From assembly GCA_946407745.1 (NCBI GenBank), contig CAMJPQ010000003.1:23016-87015 (forward strand): a DNA stretch of 64,000 nt. The letters are read 5' to 3'. The DNA comes from an uncultured Clostridia bacterium (GTDB lineage Bacteria > Bacillota > Clostridia > Christensenellales > Aristaeellaceae). The position numbers were made by a program, and so were the translations under genes. Below the pieces are notes generated by a model that was not told where the DNA came from, ran no database searches, and saw nothing but the letters and a program-made list of their open reading frames with translations. This document shows positions 25,154 through 32,945 of this stretch, piece by piece. Positions within the stretch are counted from its first letter, which is position 1, and each line of letters starts with the position of its first letter.

Positions 25154-26578
25154 ATGCTTGTGGAGACCAAAGCCCGCATCGGCGTATTTGCCATCGCGCT
25201 GGGCGCCTATCTTCCCCAGTTCCCGTCGCTGGTGCCGGAATTTGAGGGCCAGTACAGGGAATTCAAAAAGCTGATACCGGATTCCGTCGACCTGATCGAC
25301 GGCGGCATCGTGACCACCAAGGAGCAGTCCATGGCGGCGGGAGACAAATTCCGCGCGGCCGATGTGGACCTGGTGATCCTGCAGCTTCTGACCTACGCCA
25401 CCAGCTACAACATGCTGCCTGCCGTGCGCGATCTGGATGTGCCGGTGGTGCTGGTGAACGTGCAGAAGATGCGCGCGCCGGACTATCCCAACACCGATAA
25501 CGCCACCTGGCTGGGCACTCTGTATGCCTGCGGCGCCGTGGGCGAGATGGTGGCCGACCTGGAGCGGGCCGGCAAGCGCCATGCCGTGATCACCGGCGTG
25601 GTGGAGGGCGGCGACCCCCAGGTGGAGGCTGAGATCATCGACTGGTGCAAGGCCGCGCAGGTGCGCCGCCGCTTCCGCAATACCAACATCGCGCAGATCG
25701 GCAGGCCCTATCCGGGCATGATGGACCTGTACATCGACGAAACCAACCTTTACCACCGCATGTGGCTGTACACCAAGCAGTTTGACTGGGAGAAGATGTG
25801 GGCCATCGCCGACAACATCACCGACGAGGAGGCCATCCGCGCCAAAGCCCAGGACATTCTGGACACCTTTGACATCGAGGGCGGCGGCACCATCGAAAAG
25901 GTGTGGGACATGGCCAGGTACGTGGTGGCCTTTGAGCAGTGGTGCAGGGATGAGCAGCTGGGCTTTGTGGCCAGCCACTACGACGGCTTTGCCCAGGGCG
26001 TTGCGGGCAAGCTGGATTCCATGCTGATTCCCGCATTCTCCATGCTGATCAAGCAGGGGACCGCCTGCGCCGTGGAGGGCGACATCAAGGTCGCCATGGC
26101 CATGGGCATACTGAAGGTCATTGCGGGCACAGGCCAGCTGAGCGAGATGTATTCCATCGACTTTAATGAGGATATCTGCATCATCGGCCATTCCGGCTCC
26201 GGCGACGCGGACATTTCTCAGGCGAGGAAGCCCACGATGAAAATCGTGCCGGTGTTCCACGGCAAGACGGGCGGCGGCTACCTGACACAGTTCTACCCGC
26301 CCACCAACACGCCCATCACCTTCCTGGGCATCACGCAGGACAGGGACGGCCACTTCAAGTTCGTTGTGGCGGAGGGCGTGAATGAGGAAGGCCCCATCTT
26401 CGAGTTCGGCGACACCAACATGCGCATGCGCTTCACCTGCGGCGCGAGGGAATTCTGCAACCAGTGGAGTGAGGCCGGCCCCACCCACCATATGGCGGCA
26501 GCCGCCGGGCGGCACATCGACACCATACTGAAGGTAGCGAAGATCTTCAACGTGCCGGTGGATGTGATTACGAGGTAA
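25154..26578 (+). CDS. AraA/FucI-superfamily sugar isomerase (probable L-rhamnose isomerase function)
   Basis: This 474-residue protein belongs to the L-fucose/L-arabinose isomerase superfamily. It has an N-terminal Rossmann-like half (QLLTYATSYNMLPAVRDL), a middle domain with GRPYPGMMDLYIDE, and a C-terminal beta-domain ending in GPTHHMAAAAGRH. It is not related by eye to classical RhaA or RhaI xylose-isomerase-fold enzymes. The gene sits between rhaB and rhaD, where the L-rhamnose to L-rhamnulose isomerase should be, and no other isomerase is in the cluster. Its role as the rhamnose isomerase is therefore inferred from context; fucose or arabinose activity is an alternative. The ribosome-binding site GAGGAG lies 7 nt before the ATG. 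Confidence 0.85.
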   Translation: MLVETKARIGVFAIALGAYLPQFPSLVPEFEGQYREFKKLIPDSVDLIDGGIVTTKEQSMAAGDKFRAADVDLVILQLLTYATSYNMLPAVRDLDVPVVLVNVQKMRAPDYPNTDNATWLGTLYACGAVGEMVADLERAGKRHAVITGVVEGGDPQVEAEIIDWCKAAQVRRRFRNTNIAQIGRPYPGMMDLYIDETNLYHRMWLYTKQFDWEKMWAIADNITDEEAIRAKAQDILDTFDIEGGGTIEKVWDMARYVVAFEQWCRDEQLGFVASHYDGFAQGVAGKLDSMLIPAFSMLIKQGTACAVEGDIKVAMAMGILKVIAGTGQLSEMYSIDFNEDICIIGHSGSGDADISQARKPTMKIVPVFHGKTGGGYLTQFYPPTNTPITFLGITQDRDGHFKFVVAEGVNEEGPIFEFGDTNMRMRFTCGAREFCNQWSEAGPTHHMAAAAGRHIDTILKVAKIFNVPVDVITR

Positions 26579-26608
26579 GGCCGCATTTGTTGGTGCACAG
26601 GTGCTTCC

Positions 26609-27016
26609 TTAAAACAGATGAAGGCAGTCCTCCTGGTAGTTGCTGAAGTTCCGGTCATGAGAGAGGAGTATGCCCCTCTCTGACTTTGCCTGGGCCAGGA
26701 GCAGCCGGTCAAAGGGATCCAGGTTGGCCAGGGAATGCCCCTCCAGCACATGAAGGTTCCGAATCGCCAGAATATGCGCAGGTGTTACAGAGAGGCATTC
26801 ATACTGTGCTTCCCTGCACCACGCCAAAAGGTCTGTTTCCAGGTAAGGGCATTTGTCCGGTGATTTCTGATTCTTGATCGCAACCTCCCACAGAGAGGCG
26901 GTGCTGAAGCAGACCTGGTTCTCCGGGGAAATGATCATATCGCGGACTTCGGAACACAGATGAGGGCTGTCCGTCAGCGCCCAGATCAGCACATGAGTAT
27001 CCAGCAGAAGCTTCAT
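26609..27016 (-). CDS. VapC-like PIN-domain toxin
   Basis: This 135-residue PIN-domain ribonuclease shows the acidic residues expected: Asp6 in LLLDTHVLIWAL, Glu in ASLWEVAIK (about 44) and Asp in LDPFDRLLLAQA (about 99). LSHDRNF, near the end, is the typical last PIN strand. Length is standard for VapC. Its ATG directly follows the antitoxin stop (TAA-ATG), so both are cotranslated. It lies antisense inside the rhamnose cluster. Confidence 0.92.
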   Translation of the reverse strand: MKLLLDTHVLIWALTDSPHLCSEVRDMIISPENQVCFSTASLWEVAIKNQKSPDKCPYLETDLLAWCREAQYECLSVTPAHILAIRNLHVLEGHSLANLDPFDRLLLAQAKSERGILLSHDRNFSNYQEDCLHLF

Positions 27017-27265
27017 TTACAGCGTCTCCTTTCCTTCAAAATCACCGGCCACGTCGATGCTGTTGAACACCTCCAGAGAATCCAGCTCCGGCAGCTTTCC
27101 CTTGGCGATGCCGATTCTGCGGGATGGATTCGCCTCATAGGGAACAAGCTTCGCGGCGGGTTTTCCGTTTTTCGTGATCACGATAAACGGCTCCTGCTGC
27201 TCCATGAGCGTTGCGACATATTTTGAGAGATTGGTTTTTGCTTCAAATATGCTGACTGTTGTCAT
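27017..27265 (-). CDS. Phd/YefM-type antitoxin
   Basis: This 82-residue protein has the Phd/YefM DNA-binding N-terminus (SIFEAKTNLSKYV...EPFIVITKNGKPAAKLVPY) and a C-terminal part of about 35 residues that would wrap the toxin. It is encoded first, before the PIN toxin, from a perfect consensus promoter with an adjacent palindromic site. Autoregulation by the toxin-antitoxin complex is expected from the family. Confidence 0.92.
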   Translation of the reverse strand: MTTVSIFEAKTNLSKYVATLMEQQEPFIVITKNGKPAAKLVPYEANPSRRIGIAKGKLPELDSLEVFNSIDVAGDFEGKETL

Positions 27266-27300
27266 TGCGCATCCTCCTTCAGCGACGCTGCTGCGGACTG

Positions 27301-27357
27301 CGGCGCGTCAGGCGGTGCCTTTTGCACTACCCGTACACCTCATCCGCACGCTGTTAG
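27301..27357. repeat. Dispersed intergenic repeat, copy C
   Basis: Shares GCGC.TC.GG.GGTGCCTTTTGC and CACCTCATC.GCA segments with copy A at 21171-21227. It lies between the antitoxin start and its promoter. Confidence 0.55.
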
Positions 27358-27376
27358 ATTAGTTAACTTAGCTAAC
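27353..27376. promoter_or_regulatory. Candidate toxin-antitoxin operator
   Basis: Nested inverted repeats: GTTAG/CTAAC as outer arms, GTTAAC and TTAGCTAA inside. They lie just downstream of the -10 box of the antitoxin promoter, the usual place for Phd-type autoregulation. Confidence 0.55.
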
Positions 27377-27383
27377 CAATTTG

Positions 27384-27412
27384 ATTATACCTCACAACTG
27401 CACCCATGTCAA
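27384..27412 (-). promoter_or_regulatory. Toxin-antitoxin promoter, perfect consensus
   Basis: On the minus strand, TTGACA (27407-27412), 17-bp spacer, TATAAT (27384-27389). Both boxes match sigma-A consensus exactly. The promoter points against rhaB-isomerase transcription and sits just upstream of rhaD. Confidence 0.9.
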
Positions 27413-27447
27413 TCTGCACCCCTGCATTCAAAAAGGAGGTTATTCCC

Positions 27448-28260
27448 ATGAAAGACATTCTGACCGCGCCGTTTCTGATTGAAATGGTGCGCACCACCAC
27501 CAACATGTACAACCACGGCTGGGACGAGCGCAATGGCGGCAACATCAGCCTGCTGCTGGATGAAAACGAGGTCAGGGACTATCTTGACACAAGCCGCGTG
27601 CTGCGCACCATCCCCACCGGCTTCACTGCGCCGGAGCTGGACGGCAGGTATTTCCTGGTCACCGGCACGGGCAAGTATTTCAAGAACGTGCAGTACGCCC
27701 CCGACGTAAACCTGGGCATCGTCCGCCTGAAGGAGCAGGGTCAGCAGGCTGACCTGCTGTGGGGCTACAGCGACGGCGGCCAGTTCACCTCAGAGTTCCC
27801 AGCCCACATGATGAGCCATGTGGCGCGGCTGAAGGTCGACCCGAAAAACCGCGTGGTGATGCACTGCCATCCCGCCAACCTGCTGGCCATGACCTATGTG
27901 CACACGCTGGATGAAAAGGAATTCACCCGCACGCTGTGGCAGATGTGCACCGAGTGCATCGTGGTGTTCCCGGAGGGTGTGAACGTGCTGCCCTGGATGC
28001 TGTGCGGCACCAACGAGATCGGCGAGGCCACCGCGGAGAAGATGCTCACCGCGCGCCTGGTGGTGTGGAGCCTGCACGGCATTTACGGCGCGGGCAAGGA
28101 CCTGGACGAGACCTTCGGCCTGATCGAGACCGCCGAAAAGGCTGCGGAAATCTACATGAAGATCGCGCACCTGCCCCGCGTGAACACCATCACCGACGAG
28201 CAGATGCACCTGCTGGAAAAGCGCTTCAATGTCAAGGCCCGCGAAGGGTATTTGAGCTGA
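27448..28260 (+). CDS. rhaD: Rhamnulose-1-phosphate aldolase
   Basis: This 270-residue class II zinc aldolase cleaves L-rhamnulose-1-phosphate to DHAP and L-lactaldehyde. The first zinc His pair is in VVMHCHPANLLAM, the catalytic Glu region is SEFPAHMMSH, and the third His is in VWSLHGIYGAG. Length is the E. coli RhaD length (274). The ATG at 27448 has a near-perfect AAAGGAGGT site 7-8 nt upstream; a longer in-frame start at 27406 is rejected. No promoter of its own is obvious, so it may depend on read-through across the antisense toxin-antitoxin genes. Confidence 0.95.
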   Translation: MKDILTAPFLIEMVRTTTNMYNHGWDERNGGNISLLLDENEVRDYLDTSRVLRTIPTGFTAPELDGRYFLVTGTGKYFKNVQYAPDVNLGIVRLKEQGQQADLLWGYSDGGQFTSEFPAHMMSHVARLKVDPKNRVVMHCHPANLLAMTYVHTLDEKEFTRTLWQMCTECIVVFPEGVNVLPWMLCGTNEIGEATAEKMLTARLVVWSLHGIYGAGKDLDETFGLIETAEKAAEIYMKIAHLPRVNTITDEQMHLLEKRFNVKAREGYLS

Positions 28261-28309
28261 AATACCGTATCCCGCCGACGCATTGCGATAAAAAAGGAGG
28301 AGTATTCCC

Positions 28310-29458
28310 ATGGCTTCCCGCATTGTACTGAATCCTGTTTCCTACCACGGCCACGGCGCGATTGAAAACATCGTGCCCGAGCTGACCGCACGCGGCTGCA
28401 AAAAGGCCTTTGTGGCAACCGACCCGGGCCTGCTGCAGTTCGGCGTGACGCAGAAGGTCACCTCTCTGCTGGACGCAGCTTCCTTCCCGTATGAAATCTA
28501 TTCCGACATCAAGGCAAACCCCACCATTGAGAACGTGCAGTGCGGCGTGAAGGCCTTCCAGGCCGCGGGCGCGGACTGTATCATCGCCGTGGGCGGCGGC
28601 AGCGCGATGGACACCAGCAAGGCCATCGGCATCATCGTCAACAACCCTGAGTTTGCAGACGTTCGCTCGCTGGAGGGCGTGGCCCCCACAAAGAAGCACG
28701 CGGTGTTCACCATTGCTGTGCCCACCACTGCCGGCACCGCGGCGGAGGTGACCATCAACTACGTGATCACCGATGTGGAGAAGAAGCGCAAGTTTGTGTG
28801 TGTGGACGTGAATGACATCCCGGAGGTTGCTGTGGTGGACCCGGACATGATGAGCTCCATGCCCAAGGGCCTGACTGCCGCCACCGGCATGGACGCCCTG
28901 ACCCACGCCATCGAGGGCTATATCACCAAGGGCCACTGCGCCATTTCCGACATGTTCCACCTGGAGGCCATCCGGCTGATCAGCCATAACCTGCGCCAGG
29001 CGGTGCAGAACGATCCCGATGGCCGCGAGGGCATGGCCCTGGGCCAGTACATCGCGGGCATGGGCTTCAGCAATGTGGGCCTTGGCATTGTGCACAGCAT
29101 GGCGCACGGCCTGAGCGCCCTGTACGATACCCCCCACGGTGTGGCCTGCGCCATCATCCTGCCCTACGGGCTGGAATACAACTGCCCTGTGGCCGGCAAG
29201 CGCTACCGCGCGATCGGCAAGGCCATGGGTGTGGACGGCATCGACGCCATGGATGACGACGCGGCTGCCGCAGCCACCATCGCCGCCGTGAAGCAGCTGA
29301 GCAAGGATGTGGGCATCCCCGCCGACCTGAAGGGCATCCTGAAGGAAGAGGACGTGCAGTTCCTCACCGAGAGCGCCTACGCCGACGCCTGCTGCCCGGG
29401 CAACCCCCGCGACACCAATGAGAAAGAGATCGCGGCGCTGTACCGCAGCATGATGTAA
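28310..29458 (+). CDS. fucO: Lactaldehyde reductase (1,2-propanediol oxidoreductase)
   Basis: This 382-residue group III iron-containing alcohol dehydrogenase reduces L-lactaldehyde to L-1,2-propanediol with NADH during anaerobic rhamnose or fucose breakdown. The NAD loop is VGGGSAMDTSKAIG, the metal ligands lie in GMDALTHAIEGY and GLGIVHSMAHGLSALYDTPHG, and the length equals E. coli FucO. It is 49 bp after rhaD with an AAAGGAGGAG site, and ends at a strong terminator. It regenerates NAD+ for the pathway. Confidence 0.94.
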   Translation: MASRIVLNPVSYHGHGAIENIVPELTARGCKKAFVATDPGLLQFGVTQKVTSLLDAASFPYEIYSDIKANPTIENVQCGVKAFQAAGADCIIAVGGGSAMDTSKAIGIIVNNPEFADVRSLEGVAPTKKHAVFTIAVPTTAGTAAEVTINYVITDVEKKRKFVCVDVNDIPEVAVVDPDMMSSMPKGLTAATGMDALTHAIEGYITKGHCAISDMFHLEAIRLISHNLRQAVQNDPDGREGMALGQYIAGMGFSNVGLGIVHSMAHGLSALYDTPHGVACAIILPYGLEYNCPVAGKRYRAIGKAMGVDGIDAMDDDAAAAATIAAVKQLSKDVGIPADLKGILKEEDVQFLTESAYADACCPGNPRDTNEKEIAALYRSMM

Positions 29459-29475
29459 TCCCGCCAAAACAAGCA

Positions 29476-29515
29476 GGCGCCTGTGCCGGATGATTCCGCG
29501 GCACAGGCGCCTTTT
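29476..29515 (+). terminator. Terminator of rhaD-fucO
   Basis: A 13-bp perfect stem (29476-29488 with 29499-29511) with a 10-nt loop and TTTT. It separates fucO from the convergent esterase gene. Confidence 0.9.
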
Positions 29516-29524
29516 CAAAGCGTA

Positions 29525-30295
29525 TTATCGGATGTAGCGGTCAATGAAAACCTTTACCTGCTCGTCCCAGAAGGCCCATTCGTGGCCGGTGTCCGGCTTT
29601 TCATAGTGCGTTACCTCAAAGCCCGCTTCTTTGGCGGCTGGCCAGAACTTTTTGTGCTGGTGGTACAGGAAATCGTCCTCGCCACAGGCGATATACAGGC
29701 GGGGGCGGCGCGGGGCGCTCCTGTCGCGCTCCAGCAGGGCAAACAGGTCGTTGTCACTGCCCGCTACCGCGTCCGTGTCGCCGAAGATGCGCTGCATGTT
29801 GGTCAGCCGCTCGCCAGTGCGGTGGCTCATGTCCGCGATGTCCACCGCGCCGGAGAAGCTGGCCGCGGCGGCATAGCGCTCCGGATAGGTCAGCGCGAGC
29901 TTCATCGCGCCGTAGCCGCCCATGGAAAGGCCGCACACATACGTGTCCTCCGGCGCCGCGGAGAGGCGGAAAAAGCGCTGCACGGCATTCGGCAGCTCTT
30001 CGGAGACAAAGTCCCAGTAGCGCTCGCCGCAGGCCTCGTTGGTGTAGAAGGAGTGGTTGACCGCGGGCATCACCACGGCCAGATTGTGCTGCGCCGCGTA
30101 CCGCTCCACGCTGGTCCGGCGCAGCCAGATGGTGTGATCGTCCGAGTAGCCGTGCAGCAGGTACAGCACCTGCGGCAGCGTGGCTTCCCCGCCGGCCTCC
30201 ACGCCGATGCCCATGCTTTTTTCGGGAAGAATGACCCACACGCTGACCTGCACCTGCAGCGCGGTGGAAAAGAAATGCAGATCTGTGAACGCCAT
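29525..30295 (-). CDS. Esterase D-like alpha/beta hydrolase
   Basis: This 256-residue cytoplasmic serine esterase is of the esterase-D/tributyrin esterase group. It shows YLLHGYSDDH (oxyanion region), the nucleophile elbow GLSMGG, Asp in ACGEDDF and His in TGHEWAFW. The start at 30295 is chosen for its AGGAGGGG site; the frame continues upstream without one. In this locus it could deacetylate acetylated rhamnosides, which is inference from position. It has its own promoter and is divergent from the ABC importer. Confidence 0.9.
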   Translation of the reverse strand: MAFTDLHFFSTALQVQVSVWVILPEKSMGIGVEAGGEATLPQVLYLLHGYSDDHTIWLRRTSVERYAAQHNLAVVMPAVNHSFYTNEACGERYWDFVSEELPNAVQRFFRLSAAPEDTYVCGLSMGGYGAMKLALTYPERYAAAASFSGAVDIADMSHRTGERLTNMQRIFGDTDAVAGSDNDLFALLERDRSAPRRPRLYIACGEDDFLYHQHKKFWPAAKEAGFEVTHYEKPDTGHEWAFWDEQVKVFIDRYIR

Positions 30296-30335
30296 GGAAA
30301 GCCCCTCCTGTCGGATGCGTTTGAAAGCTGGATTC

Positions 30336-30364
30336 ATTCTATCACACGGTTTCCAAAAGGCCAA
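30336..30364 (-). promoter_or_regulatory. Esterase promoter
   Basis: On the minus strand, TTGGCC and TAGAAT (30336-30341) are separated by 17 bp, with an extended -10 TG. Confidence 0.6.
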
Positions 30365-30412
30365 CAGCAATTTTGCAGCGCGGCAGAATCAGAAGACCTG
30401 TGCATTTCAGTG

Positions 30413-30441
30413 TTTACAGAAAAGGCAAGTTATGCTATAAT
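30413..30441 (+). promoter_or_regulatory. Promoter for ABC importer operon
   Basis: TTTACA (30413-30418), 17-bp spacer, perfect TATAAT (30436-30441) with an extended -10 TG at 30433-30434. The leader before the ATG at 30560 is about 110 nt. Confidence 0.85.
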
Positions 30442-30459
30442 TCCATTTACAATATGGAA
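30441..30459. promoter_or_regulatory. Candidate operator at the importer promoter
   Basis: Inverted repeat TTCCAT, 7-bp gap, ATGGAA. It begins on the last base of the -10 box and covers the expected transcription start, a repressor-type position. It differs in sequence from the palindrome at 21671. Confidence 0.55.
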
Positions 30460-30559
30460 CGGATAAAGGGCATTTCTGCCATGTTTTGGCGTGTGCCCAT
30501 ATGCCGGTTCAGACAGGGCGGGCGCATCCCGCCCGGGTGATACAGAAGGAGGTTATCCG

Positions 30560-31753
30560 ATGAAAAAGCTGTTTGCTATGGTTCTTGCCACTGTGATGGT
30601 GCTGTCCCTGTGCGCCTTTGCCAGCGCGGACGACTATACCATCCGCATCTACTCCAACTCCAACTCCTCCGAGCGCGTGACCTGGCTGATTGAGCACGCC
30701 AAGGAAGCGGGCTTCAACATTTCCCTGGACGATTCCACCGTCTACAAGGGAGACGCCAGCGCCGTGCAGGCGGCCAACGAAGGCAAGGATGCCGACATCA
30801 TCTTTGGCCTGAACGAGGTTCGCTGGAGCCAGCTGGTGGGCGGCGAGTATGAGAACCTGACCGTGATGGACTGGACTCCCTCCTGGGCGGACAAGGTCGG
30901 CGACTTCAAGTTCGACGGCAAGGCCTATGGCCTGGTCATCCAGAACATCCTGATGCTCTACCGCAATGACGAGCTGGGCACCGAGGGCGAAGTGCTGCAT
31001 TTCGACCACTGGGCCGACATCATCAACAGCGGCTACACCTGGTACCGCCAGGGCAAGGTGAGCGGCACCACCAACATGAACATCAACAACGCCATGCTGT
31101 ATGCCTTCACCGACCCCGAGTCCCCGGCCGGCGGCATCTCCGTTGAGGGCTGGAAGACCCTGTGGGCCTACTGCGCGGGCGGCAACTTCACCGGCGACAG
31201 CTACGGCTTCGACCCCCTGAACCGCGGCGACGTGCAGATTTCCACCTTCTACTCCTCCTCCCTGTACGGCAACATCGACGCGGCTGCAGATTCCTCCGCC
31301 AACCCCCTCAAGGGCACCCTGGAGCCCGAAAACTGGGCCCTGGTGGAAATCGACGACGGCACCTACTACATCGCCGAGTACCTTGGCGTGATGGAGAATG
31401 CCAACCGCACCGAGGAGCAGACTGAGACCGTGAAGGCCTTTGCCGAGTGGTTCGGCTCCGCCGAGGTGCAGGCTGCCTGGTCTGAGGAGTTCGACTCCTA
31501 TCCCTGCAATGAGGAAGCCGCGACCATGGCCGGCTTTGAAACCGTGCCCCCCATCTACGCCATCAAGAACTGCTCTCTGAACACTGTGCCCGGCACCGAG
31601 ATGACCTATGCCGAGTATGTGGGCGCTCACTCCTCCGAGTGGACCAACATCATGACCAACCTGGGCTTCTACTGGCCCGACAACGCGACCGCTCCCACCG
31701 AGCCCGACTGGGACAACCTCGACTGGGCGACCCTGACTCAGGCGGCGCAGTAA
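30560..31753 (+). CDS. ABC transporter substrate-binding protein
   Basis: This 397-residue exported binding protein has a signal peptide at residues 1-23 (MKKLFAMVLATVMVLS..., cleavage after ASA); the Cys before it is not in a lipobox. The mature protein has the two-lobe layout of the Fe3+/polyamine/thiamine binding-protein group, for example DADIIFGLNEVRWSQL and KFDGKAYGLVIQNILMLYRND. It is Asp/Glu/Trp/Tyr rich. The strong AGAAGGAGG site and a hairpin after its stop suggest it is made in excess over the membrane parts. Substrate unknown; nearby genes suggest a rhamnose-containing compound, but the ATPase and permease classes also fit iron or organic-anion import. Confidence 0.88.
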   Translation: MKKLFAMVLATVMVLSLCAFASADDYTIRIYSNSNSSERVTWLIEHAKEAGFNISLDDSTVYKGDASAVQAANEGKDADIIFGLNEVRWSQLVGGEYENLTVMDWTPSWADKVGDFKFDGKAYGLVIQNILMLYRNDELGTEGEVLHFDHWADIINSGYTWYRQGKVSGTTNMNINNAMLYAFTDPESPAGGISVEGWKTLWAYCAGGNFTGDSYGFDPLNRGDVQISTFYSSSLYGNIDAAADSSANPLKGTLEPENWALVEIDDGTYYIAEYLGVMENANRTEEQTETVKAFAEWFGSAEVQAAWSEEFDSYPCNEEAATMAGFETVPPIYAIKNCSLNTVPGTEMTYAEYVGAHSSEWTNIMTNLGFYWPDNATAPTEPDWDNLDWATLTQAAQ

Positions 31754-31777
31754 TCCCTTTTCCCGTCATACCCTTCC

Positions 31778-31803
31778 GGGCGAGCCTGCACAAGGGCTCG
31801 CCC
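31778..31803 (+). terminator. Intercistronic hairpin after binding-protein gene
   Basis: A 9-bp perfect stem (31778-31786 with 31795-31803), 8-nt loop, weak tail. Partial terminators or stabilisers like this commonly raise binding-protein mRNA above downstream ABC genes. Confidence 0.65.
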
Positions 31804-31863
31804 CTTTCGCAGGGGGCCTTCCGCAGGAGGCGGGCCGCCTGATTCATCTGATTACACCCGCAC

Positions 31864-31910
31864 AGTTTGCTCACTGCCTGGCTGCCCTATTTGTACGGTG
31901 TTTCCATGAC
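31864..31910. repeat. Dispersed intergenic repeat, copy D
   Basis: Aligns without gaps over GCTCAC to TGAC with copy B (21329-21374). About ten of the twelve differences are transitions. It lies in the gap before the ABC ATPase gene. Confidence 0.5.
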
Positions 31911-31933
31911 TTGCGTAAAGGAGTGCTGCCCGC

Positions 31934-32932
31934 ATGATTCAGCTGAAGGATATTGTCGTCAAATTCGGCGATTTTGAAGCGCTGCACAACATCAATGTCC
32001 ATGTGAACGAAGGCGAGTTTTTCACCTTCCTCGGCCCCTCCGGCTGTGGCAAAACCACGACGCTGCGCACCATCACGGGCTTTATCGAGCCGGTGAGCGG
32101 AAGCGTGAGCATGCGCGGACAGGACATCACCCATACGCCGATCGAGAAGCGCAACATCGGTATCGTGTTCCAGTCCTACGCCCTGTTCCCCACCATGACG
32201 GTGAAGGACAACATCGCCTTCGGCCTGAAAATCAAGAAGATGAAAAAGCCGGAGATCGAGGAAAAGGTGCGCGCCATTGCCCGCAAGGTGGAGCTGGCCG
32301 ATGAGAAGCTGGAGAAGGCGGTCAGCCAGCTCTCCGGCGGACAGCAGCAGCGTGTGGCCATTGCCCGTGCCCTGGTGACGGAGCCCGCCATCATCTGCAT
32401 GGACGAGCCCCTGTCCAACCTGGACGCAAAGCTGCGCGTGCAGCTGCGCAACGAGCTGAAGAGGATGCAGCGGGATTTCGGCATTACCACCATCTATGTG
32501 ACGCACGACCAGGAGGAGGCGCTGACCCTCTCCGACCGCATTGCCGTGTTCAACAAGGGCTACATTGAGCAGATCGGCACACCCAACGAGGTGTACAACC
32601 ATTCCGCCACCGAATTTGTGGCGAACTTCATCGGCGACATCAACCGCCTGGACGCGGAGATTGTGCGCGGGCTGAAGCTGAAGGAGACGGAGCATCACTT
32701 CATCCGCCTGGAGCGGCTGCGCGTCAACCAGGACAAGGGCGACGGCGCGCTGCTGCTGCCGGGCGTCATCGAGAGCCAGGAGTATTACGGGCTGTACATC
32801 AAATACTACATCAACGCCGGCGGGCAGACCCTCAAGGTCATTGAAAAGAATGACGGCATCAACATCTACCAGCCGGGCGAGCAGGTCACTCTGGGCATCC
32901 ATCCGGACGATGTGATGTCCTACCCGGCATAA
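31934..32932 (+). CDS. ABC transporter ATPase (FbpC/PotA type)
   Basis: This 332-residue ATPase contains Walker A GPSGCGKTT, Q-loop VFQSYALFP, signature QLSGGQQQR, Walker B IICMDEPLSNLDA and switch VTHDQEEALTL. A regulatory TOBE-like C-terminus (about 235-332) is typical of the Fe3+/polyamine/2-aminoethylphosphonate importers. It is 13 bp before the permease and would energise it. Confidence 0.94.
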   Translation: MIQLKDIVVKFGDFEALHNINVHVNEGEFFTFLGPSGCGKTTTLRTITGFIEPVSGSVSMRGQDITHTPIEKRNIGIVFQSYALFPTMTVKDNIAFGLKIKKMKKPEIEEKVRAIARKVELADEKLEKAVSQLSGGQQQRVAIARALVTEPAIICMDEPLSNLDAKLRVQLRNELKRMQRDFGITTIYVTHDQEEALTLSDRIAVFNKGYIEQIGTPNEVYNHSATEFVANFIGDINRLDAEIVRGLKLKETEHHFIRLERLRVNQDKGDGALLLPGVIESQEYYGLYIKYYINAGGQTLKVIEKNDGINIYQPGEQVTLGIHPDDVMSYPA

Positions 32933-32945
32933 AGGGGGCGGCGTT

